DNA of 64,000 bases, from positions 2,212,075 to 2,276,074 of the forward strand of contig NC_020302.1 of assembly GCF_000341345.1 (NCBI RefSeq). The letters run 5' to 3'. Both the position numbers and the translations under genes were made by a program. Below, in pieces: positions 7,304 through 16,311 of this stretch. A model generated the notes under the pieces. It did not search any database, was not told the origin of the DNA, and saw nothing but the letters and a program-made list of their open reading frames with translations. This stretch comes from Corynebacterium halotolerans YIM 70093 = DSM 44683. GTDB taxonomy: Bacteria > Actinomycetota > Actinomycetes > Mycobacteriales > Mycobacteriaceae. Positions within the stretch are counted from its first letter, which is position 1. Each line of letters opens with the position of its first letter.

Positions 7304-8572
7304 ATGTATCCCGAAAACCGGCTGGTCCCGCCCTCGACCGACCACCCGGAGTTGGCCATCTTCGGACTGGACGGCGGGCCTCGCCCGCGTACGTTGATCG
7401 ACATCGCCCGCACGACGATGGATCGTTTCCCCGATGCGGTGGCCATCGACTGTGACGGGGACCGACTGACCTACGGGGAGTTCTCCGTCATCCTCGAGGA
7501 GCAGGTCAAACGCCTGCACGACCACGGCATCGGCCGCGGCGACCGCGTGGGCATCCGCGTTCCGCCGGGCACCATGCAGTCGTATGTGGCGGTGCTGGCC
7601 ACGCTGTTCGCCGGTGCCGCCTACGTGCCCGTGGACTGGGGGGACACCGAGGACCGGGCCGAGGCCATCTGGAAGGCCGGCGAGGTCGACGTCGTCTACG
7701 GCGCGGATCTCGAGCTGACGGTCCTCCGCCAGAAGACCGGGGCGCCGGACGCCTCCGCACCCGGCCCGGAGGATGACGCCTGGCTCTTCTTCTCGGGGCC
7801 GGCGGACAAGCTGGCGGGCGTGGTCACCACCCACCGCTCTGCGGCTGGCGTGGCGGACGCTCAGGCGATGGCGTACCTGGCGGACGCCCCGCTCCGCCCC
7901 GGAGACCGGGTCATGACCCGCCAATCGATCGCCTCGATCCCCTCGACCAAGGAGATGTGGCTGTCGTGGTGCCAGGCAGCGACCCTGGTGCCGACGCCCT
8001 GCGCTGTCCTGGACTCGAGCGAGGCCTTACGGGAATGGATCGTCGACCGCCGGATCACCGTGCTGGCGACCCTCCCCAGCCTGGTCGAGGCCTGGCCGCA
8101 ACAGACCCTGCACAACGTACGGCTGCTGATCCTCGCGGGCGAGGACACCCCGCGGGGGCTGATCGAGCAACTTCGCCACCTGGATCTGGAGATCTGGACC
8201 GGTTACCGCGCCACCGGAACCGTCCTGCGCATCGCGGGCGGAGCGTCCGTGCCCCCGCCCCCGCTGAGCGCCGGCCGCCCGATTCCGGGCTCGCAGCTCT
8301 GCGTGATCGACCCGCAGGGGAAGCCGGTGCGGTGGGGTGAGACCGGTGAAGTGGTCCTCGCCGGGCTGGGCCTGGACCGCCACCTTGACCCGGCCAGGGA
8401 CGCCGAGGCATACCGGCCGCTGCCGGCACTGGGCTGGGAACGCGCGTACTACACCGGGCAGCTGGTCCGGGCCGAGCGCACCGGCCTGGTGCCGGTCGAT
8501 CGTGCGGACAGCCCGGCGCGCCCCAACCGCCCGCGGCGGAGATGGCGCTGGTGGCCGAGGAAGCGGGACTGA
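7304..8572 (+). CDS. Degenerate adenylation-domain protein (AMP-binding/NRPS-like)
   Basis: The product is 422 aa from ATG 7304. The fold is that of the ANL adenylating superfamily: RLTYGEFSVILEEQVKRL (A1 region), FAGAAYVPVDWGD (A2-like), LAGVVTTHRSAAGV where A3 belongs, GYRATGTVL at A5, GETGEVVLAG at A6-like, and YYTGQLVRAERTG at A7. Key residues are altered: the phosphate loop TSGSTGKPKG is replaced by FSGPADKLAG, and the A7 Asp of Y-x-T-G-D is Gln. The C-terminal subdomain with the catalytic Lys is missing, replaced by an Arg/Pro-rich tail. It looks like the N-terminal portion of a Pls/PosA-type NRPS that has lost activity, or an A-domain put to a non-catalytic use. No thiolation or condensation domain follows. 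Confidence 0.6.
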   Translation: MYPENRLVPPSTDHPELAIFGLDGGPRPRTLIDIARTTMDRFPDAVAIDCDGDRLTYGEFSVILEEQVKRLHDHGIGRGDRVGIRVPPGTMQSYVAVLATLFAGAAYVPVDWGDTEDRAEAIWKAGEVDVVYGADLELTVLRQKTGAPDASAPGPEDDAWLFFSGPADKLAGVVTTHRSAAGVADAQAMAYLADAPLRPGDRVMTRQSIASIPSTKEMWLSWCQAATLVPTPCAVLDSSEALREWIVDRRITVLATLPSLVEAWPQQTLHNVRLLILAGEDTPRGLIEQLRHLDLEIWTGYRATGTVLRIAGGASVPPPPLSAGRPIPGSQLCVIDPQGKPVRWGETGEVVLAGLGLDRHLDPARDAEAYRPLPALGWERAYYTGQLVRAERTGLVPVDRADSPARPNRPRRRWRWWPRKRD

Positions 8573-8863
8573 GAGCCTCGCCGCTCCCCCTGAGCGGAAA
8601 GATCTCAGTCAGGGCTACCCGGATGCCCTCACTGATGCCGTGCACCCGGACAGAAGTCGTAGCCTGATTCGGGATGAGGAGCTCCCCGAATACACGGTAA
8701 GTGCCTGCGCATTGAGGAATACCCCCTCAGTCAGGGAACCCACCCCGGACCTCGGGGTGAGCTCATATCCCAGGCCCCGCAGGTGACTTACGGGACCTGC
8801 CGTCGCTGAGAGGGCTGAGAGGGTTGGGGGCGGGACCGTGAAGGCCCGCTCCGTATTCTTCCA
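8573..8863. other. Intergenic region between convergent genes
   Basis: About 290 bases between the ends of the rightward adenylation-like gene and the leftward tctA. GCAGGT at 8779-8784 can pair with ACCTGC at 8795-8800, a weak hairpin. No strong terminator and no gene are visible. Confidence 0.35.
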
Positions 8864-10399
8864 CTATGTGGCAGGCTCCAGCGTGGGCTCTTCCTGCACA
8901 TCCTTGATCTTGCGGCTGATGATCGCCTTTCGGATGGCGAAGGCGATGACCACGAACAGCAGGCCGTAGATGGCCCAGGTGATCGGGCTCGAGACCAGGA
9001 TGGAGAAGTCACCCACCGAGGACAACAGGGCGTCCCGCAGGGAGGTTTCGGCCAGGGGGCCGAGCACCATTCCGATCATCAACGGGGCCACCGGATAGCC
9101 GTAACGGCGCATCAGGAAGGCAATGGCGCCGATGCCCAGGAGCAGCAGCAGGTCGAAGACGGCGCCGGAGGTGGCGAAGATACCCAGTCCACAGAACAGG
9201 GTGATGCCCGCGTACAGATAGTGCTTGGGGATCAGCAGCAGTTTGGCCCACAGCTGGGCGAAGGGCAGGTTGATCGCCAGAAGCACGACCATGGCGATGA
9301 AGAAGCTGGCCAGCAGCGCCCACACCAGGTCGGGGTTCCGGTCGAAGAGCAGTGGTCCGGGCTGCAGACCATACTGGCGGAACGCCGCCAACATGATCGC
9401 CGCGGTGGCCGAGATCGGAAGGCCGAGGGCCAGTAGCGCCCCCATGGACATACCGGTCGTGGAGTTGCCGGCGGCTTCCGGGGCGGCCAGGCCGCGGATG
9501 GCCCCCTTGCCGAAGAAAGGGTTCTTCCGCCGGCGGTCCAGGCGCCGCTCCACGTCGTAGGCGAGGAAGGTGGGGACCTCGGAGCCGCCAGCCGGGATCA
9601 CGCCGAACGGCAACCCGATGGCGGTACCGCGGGCCCAGGCGGGCGCAGCCTCCTTGAGCTCCTTCCGGCTCAGCCAAGGACGGCCCGCTGCCCGGGTCTT
9701 CAGGTTCGTCGGATCCCGCCGCACCCGGGAGGCGACGTAGAAGACCTCGCCGAGTGCCAGGACAGCGACGGTCACGGTGACCAGGGAGATGCCGTCGAAC
9801 AGCTGGGGCGCACCCAAGGTGAAACGCTCGGTGCCCGTCACAGCGTCGATGCCGACGACGGCGATACCCAGTCCCAGCACCAGGGAGGCCAGGCCCTTGA
9901 GCACGGAATCAGCGACGACCGAGGAGGTGGCGATGAAGGCGAACAGAGCCAGAGCGAAGTACTCGGCCGGTCCGAAGACCGTGGACAGCTCGGCGAGTGT
10001 GGGGGCCAGGAAGACCACGAAAGTGGAGGCCACGATACCGCCGATGAAGGCGCCGATGGCGGCTGTCGCGAGCGCCTGGGGCGCCCGGCCGTTCACCGCC
10101 ATCTTGTGCCCCTCGAAAGTGGAGGCGATGGCGGAGGCCTGCCCCGGGGTGTTCATGAGGATTGCCATGGTCGAGTCGCCGAACAAGCCGCCGAAGTAGA
10201 CGCCGGCAAACATGATGAAGGCAGCGGTGGGCTCCAGTGCAAAGGTCATGGGCAGGAGCAGGGCGACGGCCATGGAGGAACCCAGGCCGGGCAGGACGCC
10301 GACGGCGGTACCCAGCAGACAGCCGAGCACCACCCACAGCAGGTTCATGGGGGTGAGGGCTCCCGCGAAGCCCTCTGCCAGCATGGACAGTGCTTCCAT
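8864..10399 (-). CDS. tctA: Tripartite tricarboxylate transporter large permease TctA
   Basis: The product is 511 aa, the usual TctA length, and is almost wholly hydrophobic with around a dozen membrane segments. Family motifs are clear: GTAVGVLPGLGSSMAVALLLP near residue 30, GGLFGDSTMAILMNTPG near 72, GVIPAGGSEVPTFLAYDVER in the middle and GPLAETSLRDALLSS near the end. TctA forms the membrane channel with TctB and is driven by ion gradients, taking up citrate or related carboxylates captured by TctC. Its ATG overlaps the tctB stop (TGATG), so the two are translationally coupled. No two-component tctDE pair lies beside it. Confidence 0.93.
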   Translation of the reverse strand: MEALSMLAEGFAGALTPMNLLWVVLGCLLGTAVGVLPGLGSSMAVALLLPMTFALEPTAAFIMFAGVYFGGLFGDSTMAILMNTPGQASAIASTFEGHKMAVNGRAPQALATAAIGAFIGGIVASTFVVFLAPTLAELSTVFGPAEYFALALFAFIATSSVVADSVLKGLASLVLGLGIAVVGIDAVTGTERFTLGAPQLFDGISLVTVTVAVLALGEVFYVASRVRRDPTNLKTRAAGRPWLSRKELKEAAPAWARGTAIGLPFGVIPAGGSEVPTFLAYDVERRLDRRRKNPFFGKGAIRGLAAPEAAGNSTTGMSMGALLALGLPISATAAIMLAAFRQYGLQPGPLLFDRNPDLVWALLASFFIAMVVLLAINLPFAQLWAKLLLIPKHYLYAGITLFCGLGIFATSGAVFDLLLLLGIGAIAFLMRRYGYPVAPLMIGMVLGPLAETSLRDALLSSVGDFSILVSSPITWAIYGLLFVVIAFAIRKAIISRKIKDVQEEPTLEPAT

Positions 10400-10977
10400 C
10401 AGAAGCCACCTCCCAGGATGCCCGACGGCAGATTAAGGCCGAGGCCAACGTCGAAGGCCAGGTAGGCGACGGAACTCATGAGCAGTGCGACCAGGATGTC
10501 GAACTTCGGTCGGGGAGAACCGAAGGCTCGGGTCATGGCCCAGAACAGCAGTGCTCCGGCCAGGATCCAGCCGAGCCAGGGCAGCAGGACCGCGAAAGCG
10601 AGAAAGCCGCCGAAACACCAGCCGAGGGAGGAGAAATCCGAGTGGAACCGCCAGCTGCGCTCTGAATTGTCCTCCACCTTTTCCGGGGTTCGAAGTACCT
10701 GCAGGGCCAGGAGCGCCGAGAGGGTGAGTCCAGCGATGGCCAGGAGGAGGGGGAAGAAACCTGGGCCGGGGAATTCTGCGTCGCCGGCGTCCATGGTCAC
10801 TACCCCGACCAGCAGGTAGAGGCTGAAGGCGGCGATCACTCCCGGCATCACGAGAGCCGAGCGGCCCTCCCAGAAGGTGCCCTGGCCGACCAGCCGTGGG
10901 CCAGGTGGCGGAGGCATCATCTCCTGGCTGATATCCGCTTCACCCCTGACGGTCGTGGGGCGCTCTACTATCGTCAC
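10399..10977 (-). CDS. tctB: Tripartite tricarboxylate transporter small permease TctB
   Basis: The product is 192 aa if it starts at the GTG at 10977, which overlaps the tctC stop codon (GTGA). A longer frame to 11187 exists but would lie inside tctC. There is a soluble N-terminus of about 50 residues and then four predicted membrane segments (LVMPGVIAAFSLYLLVGVV, FFPLLLAIAGLTLSALLAL, WCFGGFLAFAVLLPWLGW, LVALLMSSVAYLAFDVGLG). TctB is the small membrane partner of TctA. The N-terminal extension is longer than in many TctB proteins. Confidence 0.85.
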   Translation of the reverse strand: MTIVERPTTVRGEADISQEMMPPPPGPRLVGQGTFWEGRSALVMPGVIAAFSLYLLVGVVTMDAGDAEFPGPGFFPLLLAIAGLTLSALLALQVLRTPEKVEDNSERSWRFHSDFSSLGWCFGGFLAFAVLLPWLGWILAGALLFWAMTRAFGSPRPKFDILVALLMSSVAYLAFDVGLGLNLPSGILGGGF

Positions 10978-11960
10978 TGACCCATCTCCTTGAATAGTTG
11001 ATCGATTCGTTCGGTTTCGTCGTCCACGAACTGCTGCAGTTCGGGGCCGTCCAGAGGCACGCTCTGCCAGTAGTTGCGTTCGACCGCGGCCTGCCATTCC
11101 GGTGTCTCCACCGTTTCCGCCACGAGTTCCCGCAGCGTGGACACCTCCTCCTCGGAGAGGCCGGGAGGAGCGAACATTGCCCGCCAATTCGTGAGCGTCA
11201 CGTCGTAGCCCTGTTCCGTCAGCGTGGGGACCTCGATGCCGGGGAGTCGTTCGGGTGCGGCGATGCCCAGGACCCGTAGGCGACCGGATTCGACCTGGGG
11301 GTACATGTCGGCGAATCCACCGCTGGAGGCCTGGGCGGTTCCATTCAGCAGGGCCTGGATTGCCTCACCGCCACCGTCGGAAGGGATGTAGGTGGTATCG
11401 CTGGGAGCGATGTCTGCGGCCAGCGCCAGTTCGGTCATCACCAGCTGGTCGAAGGAACCGCCGCCGGTCCAGGCGATTCCCTGGGGATTGGCCCGCCATG
11501 CCTCCACGAGATCGTCGAGCGTCTCATAGGGGGAATCCGTGGGGACGGTGATGATGTCGTACTCCTCCACCACGCGGGCGATGGGAGTGACATGAGAGAT
11601 CTTCGCCGGAGTGTCGAACTGGATCTGGGCGGCGATATGCCCGGTGCCGCCCACCATCAGCGTGTTGGGTGCCGTCATGGTGGAGAGCTTTCCCAGCCCG
11701 ATGGTGCCGCCGGCACCGGGAATGTTGACCACCTGGACGTTATTGACCAGGCTGTTCGCCCGCATGGCCTGCTGCTGCTCGCGCTGGAACGTGTCCCAAC
11801 CGCCGCCGGCCGCAGCAGGAGCGACAAGCGTCAGATTGGAGCGGATGTCGTCGCCGCCCGATGCCGCCTGCACAGAGAAAAATGACGCCAACACCGTCAC
11901 TACGACGGCCACCACCGCGATGACAGCCTGCCGTCCGCGTTTCTGCGGAGGGGCGGTCAC
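10974..11960 (-). CDS. tctC: Tricarboxylate-binding receptor TctC (Bug family)
   Basis: The product is 328 aa from the GTG at 11960, which has AAGGAGG about 9 bases upstream; an ATG at 12005 lies before that site. A signal peptide (QAVIAVVAVVVTVLASFFSV) comes first. The mature protein has Bug/TTT motifs: VAPAAAGGGWDTFQRE, NIPGAGGTIGLGKL, GGTGHIAAQIQ and WTGGGSFDQLVMTELA. Bug proteins bind small carboxylates outside the membrane and deliver them to TctAB. It lacks a lipobox cysteine, so an uncleaved N-terminal anchor is the likely way it stays at the Gram-positive surface. First gene of the operon. Confidence 0.9.
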   Translation of the reverse strand: MTAPPQKRGRQAVIAVVAVVVTVLASFFSVQAASGGDDIRSNLTLVAPAAAGGGWDTFQREQQQAMRANSLVNNVQVVNIPGAGGTIGLGKLSTMTAPNTLMVGGTGHIAAQIQFDTPAKISHVTPIARVVEEYDIITVPTDSPYETLDDLVEAWRANPQGIAWTGGGSFDQLVMTELALAADIAPSDTTYIPSDGGGEAIQALLNGTAQASSGGFADMYPQVESGRLRVLGIAAPERLPGIEVPTLTEQGYDVTLTNWRAMFAPPGLSEEEVSTLRELVAETVETPEWQAAVERNYWQSVPLDGPELQQFVDDETERIDQLFKEMGQ

Positions 11961-12299
11961 CGCCCCGCCTCCTTCTTTGTGCCTCACCCTGATGCGCCTT
12001 TCCATGGTTTGACCGGGTCAGTGCGTTTGCAAACAGCGAAACGTGACCCTTAACAGGTTTGTGGATATTAGAGATGTGGTTCACCATAAACCATGAAATG
12101 TGTTCCACGTGCCGGTTTCAGGGGATTAAATTCAGAGAAGAAATTGTCCCTGGTGCGAAACAGGGGCCGGCGGCCCTGGTGCCTCCCCCTACAGCACCCG
12201 AGGGCGACTTCCGCCGACGAAGCCCCCCACCCGACTCCCCTGTACCCCTGATAGCGTCAGCCGCACACTTCCCACTGCGACGTCTCCACCTCGAGGACG
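11961..12299. promoter_or_regulatory. Divergent promoter region of tctCBA and the GXWXG gene
   Basis: About 340 bases, with an A/T-rich centre at 12040-12145. TGGTT at 12077-12081 and AACCA at 12089-12093 form a short inverted repeat around CACCATA and might be a regulator site for tctCBA. No gene is supported. The regulator of the transporter is not adjacent. Confidence 0.35.
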
Positions 12300-12884
12300 A
12301 TGCCCCCGATGACCACCCCTCCTATCCCGGCCGAGGACGCGAATTCCAGGCTCCGCGACCTCCTGGCGCAGCGCCCCGCCCGCCTCAATGAGGTCCTCGA
12401 GTTCTTCGACTCCCTCCCGCCGGCCGCCACCCATGAGCTGCGCGGCACCTGGAAGGGCCGCGAGCTACCCACCGGCAACCCGCTGGACGGCCTGCTCGGA
12501 CTCTACGGTTGGCACGGCAAGAGCTTCGACGACCCCGAGGACGCCCACCCCCTGGTGATGGACGGGCGCCGGGGCACGTTCTCCCTCAACCCGGCGATGG
12601 TCCCCATCAACACCGTCGTGCGCCTCCACCGACTGCTCAAGAATCCCGCGCTCGGCCGGTTGGCGCGCGTCCTCCTGCCCCTATTCGCCACGAAGAAGCC
12701 GGCGGCACGGCTGCGGACCATCGAGTACCGGGGTGTCCCCACCGCGACGATGGTCTACGACGCCCTGCCCATCCACGACCACTTCCGCCGGATCGATCGG
12801 GACACGGTGCTCGGGGCCATGGATCTGCGCAGCCTGGACTCCCCCTTCATCTTCGTCCTCGAGCGCGAGGACGCCCCGCGCTGA
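12300..12884 (+). CDS. GXWXG / DUF4334 domain protein
   Basis: The product is 194 aa from ATG 12300, or 191 aa from ATG 12309, which has a better distance to the GAGGA upstream. The N-terminal part has the GXWXG signature (ELRGTWKGRELPTGNP, near residues 46-60) and LLGLYGWHGKSFD. The C-terminal part matches DUF4334 (RTIEYRGVPTATMVYDALPI, then DHFRRIDRDTVLGAMD). Proteins of this type are cytoplasmic and small; their biochemical role is not established. It is monocistronic, facing away from tctCBA. Confidence 0.8.
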   Translation: MPPMTTPPIPAEDANSRLRDLLAQRPARLNEVLEFFDSLPPAATHELRGTWKGRELPTGNPLDGLLGLYGWHGKSFDDPEDAHPLVMDGRRGTFSLNPAMVPINTVVRLHRLLKNPALGRLARVLLPLFATKKPAARLRTIEYRGVPTATMVYDALPIHDHFRRIDRDTVLGAMDLRSLDSPFIFVLEREDAPR

Positions 12885-12918
12885 GCGGGACGAGAGCCGG
12901 CAGCCGGGTCCGCCCCCA

Positions 12919-13716
12919 TCACCCTGCGTCTCCGGCACTGCCCTCCTCATCCCCGATGTCGTCGCGCCGGCGCGGCTCCGCATTCCTGGTGCGCCGCCGC
13001 CCCACCCGACCCTCCAGCTCCTTCACCTTGGCCTCGGACCGTTTGAGCGCCTGGACCAGCTGGGCTGCGGTCATGTTCACCGGCGCCCACTCGGTGTTGC
13101 GCGGCAGCACCCACCCCCGCCAGTAGCTCAGCACCGCCAGGCCGATGCCGAGCAGCGGCGAGATGATCATGCCGAGGGCATCGTGTCCGAGGCTGTCGAA
13201 CACCACCATCGACACCGCCGACAGCACCGCCGGGATGGCGTAGAGCGGCACCCCGCCGAAGACACTGGGCACCCCACCGCTGAACACGTCCCGGATCATG
13301 CCGCCACCGACCGCGGTGACCACCCCCAGAAACACCGCAGAGAGCAGCGGCATGTCGTAGCTGAGTGCCTTGACGCAGCCGGTCACGGCCCACACGCCCA
13401 GGATCACCGCATCGGCGTGCACCTTGAACAGCTCCCAGCCCTTACCCCGGAAGTTGACCAGCAGCGCCACCAGCGCACCGCCGAAGGCCAGCGGCAGGTA
13501 CGTCGGCTCGGCGAGTGCGGCGACGGTTCCCTGCTGCATCAGGGTGTCGCGCACCATGCCGCCGCCCAGCGCGGAGAACAGCGCGAGGAACAGGAAACCG
13601 ATGATGTCGTAGTTGCGCTGGCGGGCGATCGTGCCGCCGATGATCCCGTTGAGGACCACCCCGATCAGGTCGAATATCCGGTAGAGCGCGAGGATCTCGG
13701 GATCGACGTCTGGCAT
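12919..13716 (-). CDS. TRIC-type cation channel family protein (YadS/UPF0126)
   Basis: The product is 265 aa with seven predicted membrane helices arranged as two three-helix repeats. Glycine-rich family motifs are visible: ALFSALGGGMVRDTLM in the first repeat and GVVTAVGGGMIRDVFSGG in the second. Bacterial and archaeal TRIC homologues form trimeric potassium-permeable channels; the UPF0126 group has also been annotated as a glycine transporter, so the substrate is uncertain. The C-terminal 60 residues are charged and Arg-rich (EAKVKELEGRVGRRRTRNAE), a cytoplasmic extension not present in the shortest family members. Confidence 0.85.
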   Translation of the reverse strand: MPDVDPEILALYRIFDLIGVVLNGIIGGTIARQRNYDIIGFLFLALFSALGGGMVRDTLMQQGTVAALAEPTYLPLAFGGALVALLVNFRGKGWELFKVHADAVILGVWAVTGCVKALSYDMPLLSAVFLGVVTAVGGGMIRDVFSGGVPSVFGGVPLYAIPAVLSAVSMVVFDSLGHDALGMIISPLLGIGLAVLSYWRGWVLPRNTEWAPVNMTAAQLVQALKRSEAKVKELEGRVGRRRTRNAEPRRRDDIGDEEGSAGDAG

Positions 13717-14072
13717 GGAAGAGAGTGTAGGCGTGGGCGCTTATCGACGCCGCGACTACCGCACCGCCACCGCACCCGGCGCGGGAGCAGCCCCCGCGGA
13801 CATCCACCACTTGATGAGCATGTTCTCACCCCTTATCCGTTCTCGCTGCGCCTGCAGACCCACCCTCGACAACATGGACGTCGTGTACCCCACCCCTGTC
13901 GGGCAAGGGCGAGGGCCTTCCCCCGATACGCGGAAATTGCACGTCTTCGAGAGGGTGCATATTGGCGTCGTGCCGGCAGGCTCTCCTGCTGCCACAAGCG
14001 CTTGGGAAGGGGCCGCTGTCGACGGGGGTGTCCCCCGAGTAGTGGACCCCCTCCCGGGAGACATCGAACCCG
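13717..14072. other. Intergenic region, no feature seen
   Basis: About 355 bases between the start of the TRIC gene and the end of the antiporter gene. Open frames on both strands lack family resemblance and ribosome binding sites. A region near 13930-13980 is less GC-rich and may be a promoter for the TRIC gene, but this is weak. Confidence 0.35.
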
Positions 14073-15206
14073 TCAGTTCGTACTGGTGAGGTTTCTTTGC
14101 CCCTTCCTCAACCCGATTTCGTAGGAGGTGAAGGCGATCAGGGTGACGGCCACCAGTGGGAGGACAAACCATGCCATGACGGCCGTGAACCCCTCCAGCG
14201 CGTCATGCTCGGTGGCAGCGAGGATGAGATAACCGGTATACGCGAGGTAGAGGCCGAGGAAGATGGCACCCTCCCAGCGCGCTATCACAAAGCCTGTGAA
14301 GGCGATGGGCAGCAGGGCGATCGAGGTGGCCAGCATCACCGGAATGTCGAGGGCCACTGCGGCACCGGAGACCGGGATGCCCTCGAGGGAAATCAGGGCG
14401 GGCAGCCCGAGCACCACTCCGATGTTGAAGATGTTGCTGCCCACGATGTTGCCCACGGCGATGTCGCGTTCGCCGCGGCGCACCGCGGTGATGGAGGTCA
14501 CCAGTTCGGGCAGGGACGTGCCGATGGCGACGACGGTCAATCCGACCACGAGGCTACTGATGCCCAGCGTGGTGGCGATGTTGACTGCCCCTTCGACGAG
14601 CAGGTTGGCCCCGCCCACCAGGAGGGCGATCCCGAATACCACGAGCAGGAGGGACTTGCCGGCCGACGCGACAGGTGGTTTTTCGTCCTCCCCAGCGACG
14701 TCTGCGTCAGACGAATCACCGGCGGACCCCCCGACGCCGACGGATGATCGTGCGCTGCGCCGGCTGATGACGATCGTCAGCACCGTGTGCGCGACCACCA
14801 CGCAGAACAGGATCAACCCGTCGACCGCGCTGACCACTCCGTCGAGAGACATGAGGAGCAGTCCCACCGACATGGCGACCATCAGGGGCACATCGAACCG
14901 CACCAGTCCGCGCGTGACGGCCAAGGGGAGGACCAGGGCGGAGATCCCGAGGATGAACAGGATGTTGACGATGTTACTGCCGACCACGTTTCCGACGGCC
15001 AGTCCGGGCTCGTCACTCAGTACGGCACCGATGGTGATCGCCAGTTCCGGTGCGGACGTGGCCGCTGAAACCACGGTAAGTCCGACCACCAGCGAGGAGA
15101 TTCCCACGCGACGGGCCAGCGCTGAAGCACCCCGCACCAGGAACTCCCCGCCCAGGATCAACAGCACCAGTCCGCCAATGATCCGTCCCACATCCAGAAG
15201 GTCCAT
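14073..15206 (-). CDS. Calcium/sodium (cation) antiporter, CaCA family (YrbG-type)
   Basis: The product is 377 aa from ATG 15206 (MDLLDVGRIIGG). The protein has two homologous halves, each with an alpha-repeat: VVSAATSAPELAITIGAVLS with GNVVGSNIVNI in the first, and VVAIGTSLPELVTSITAVRR with GNIVGSNIFNIG in the second. These acidic GxxxP-E motifs bind Ca2+ and Na+ in the CaCA superfamily. About ten membrane helices are predicted, separated by an acidic cytoplasmic loop (residues about 150-180). The first repeat has SAATSAPE in place of the usual GxSxPE glycine. Role: export of calcium or another cation in exchange for Na+ or H+. Confidence 0.9.
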   Translation of the reverse strand: MDLLDVGRIIGGLVLLILGGEFLVRGASALARRVGISSLVVGLTVVSAATSAPELAITIGAVLSDEPGLAVGNVVGSNIVNILFILGISALVLPLAVTRGLVRFDVPLMVAMSVGLLLMSLDGVVSAVDGLILFCVVVAHTVLTIVISRRSARSSVGVGGSAGDSSDADVAGEDEKPPVASAGKSLLLVVFGIALLVGGANLLVEGAVNIATTLGISSLVVGLTVVAIGTSLPELVTSITAVRRGERDIAVGNIVGSNIFNIGVVLGLPALISLEGIPVSGAAVALDIPVMLATSIALLPIAFTGFVIARWEGAIFLGLYLAYTGYLILAATEHDALEGFTAVMAWFVLPLVAVTLIAFTSYEIGLRKGQRNLTSTN

Positions 15207-15246
15207 GGGCACGGAGTGTACCGAGATCCAGCTCCCCACGAGAGCG

Positions 15247-15350
15247 GGGTTGCCCACAGACCGTGGACAGTTGGTTGAGCTGCATTTTCGGCGGCGGCTT
15301 GGTGCTGCTGACGGCGCTGAACGTGCTGCTGACCGCCAACTCCAACCCCT
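15247..15350 (-). mobile_element. Decayed end of an IS3-family element
   Basis: 15263-15289 matches the 3' end of the IS3 element at 27647-27673 in 24 of 27 bases (GTGGACAGTTxGTTxAGCTG core), and GGGTTGCC lies just outside both copies. On the minus strand the frame reads AAENAAQPTVHG where the intact element reads ADENAA, stop, LTVHD. This is a short footprint of an old insertion between the antiporter and CPBP genes; no transposase gene survives. Confidence 0.5.
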
Positions 15351-15423
15351 CGACGACCGGAGCGGTGGTGCCCGGCATGGCCCGGCACCGCAGTCTCCCC
15401 GTCGCTTACCGACGCCGCGACGC

Positions 15424-16218
15424 CTACGCGAACTGCCAGGCGGCCGCGGCGGCGAGCGCGCCCACCGCGTTCAACGCCCAGTGCAGGGCTATGGGTGCGA
15501 TGACGCTGCCCGTGTGGTGCCGCAGCCAGGTGAAGCCGGCACCGGCTACCGACGTCGCGACCACCGCCAGGCCCACGCCCGCCCACTGTGCGACCGTCCC
15601 GGACCCCAGCAAGGCGGTCAGCCCGGAATTGGAGGCCGTCAGGTTCAGCGAGCTGGCCACATGCCACAGGCCGAACAGCACCGAACCGCCGATGAAGACA
15701 GCACGAGCGCCACCAAGACGGGCCAGCGATCCATGCAGCGCTCCACGGAAGGCCAACTCCTCTGGAATCACAGTCTGCAAGGGAATGAGGATAAACGCTG
15801 CGAGCAGCGCGGTCCGCATGGAGCTGTAGGCGTCATTGAGGAAGAACTCGCGGGTGGTCGGCAGCACCAGGCCGAGGCCGACCAGCGTGGCGACGCTCGC
15901 GGCCGCCGCACCGCCGTAGATTAGGCCCTTGCGCAGCGTCCGCTGGGAGAGCCCGAGATCATGCCACGACAGGCCCAACACCTTCGCGATGCCGACGAGA
16001 ACCAGCACACCGGCCGGCATGGTGAGGAACCAGGAGGCGGCGGTGGTGAAGTGCGCGGTGATATTGATGGCTACGAGCCCGACACCGATCGACGCCACCG
16101 TGAGCAGATCGCGCAACAGGATGCGTTGATGGGCATTCAGCCGGAAAAACCCAAGAGCTGGAACACTCAGGAATGGCGTGGCGCGTAGCCGTGATCGGCG
16201 CAAGCGCTGAAGCAACAT
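15424..16218 (-). CDS. CPBP-family intramembrane glutamic protease
   Basis: The product is 264 aa from ATG 16218 (MLLQRLRRSR); upstream residues in the frame have no good start. About seven membrane helices are predicted. The Abi/CPBP (Rce1-like) motifs are present: EELAFRG (EExxxR, catalytic Glu pair), GSVLFGLWHVAS (FxxxH-like) and LHWALNAVGA (HxxxN). Family members cut membrane proteins or protect against self-made bacteriocins. No bacteriocin gene lies beside it, so the substrate is unknown. Confidence 0.85.
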   Translation of the reverse strand: MLLQRLRRSRLRATPFLSVPALGFFRLNAHQRILLRDLLTVASIGVGLVAINITAHFTTAASWFLTMPAGVLVLVGIAKVLGLSWHDLGLSQRTLRKGLIYGGAAAASVATLVGLGLVLPTTREFFLNDAYSSMRTALLAAFILIPLQTVIPEELAFRGALHGSLARLGGARAVFIGGSVLFGLWHVASSLNLTASNSGLTALLGSGTVAQWAGVGLAVVATSVAGAGFTWLRHHTGSVIAPIALHWALNAVGALAAAAAWQFA

Positions 16219-16311
16219 GGGCGCAGTATGCCAGGGAGACACTATCCTGTCACTCTTCTTCACGAGACGTCCCCCGGCCCGGCCCACTGATCAGTTACGC
16301 ATTGGCGACGA

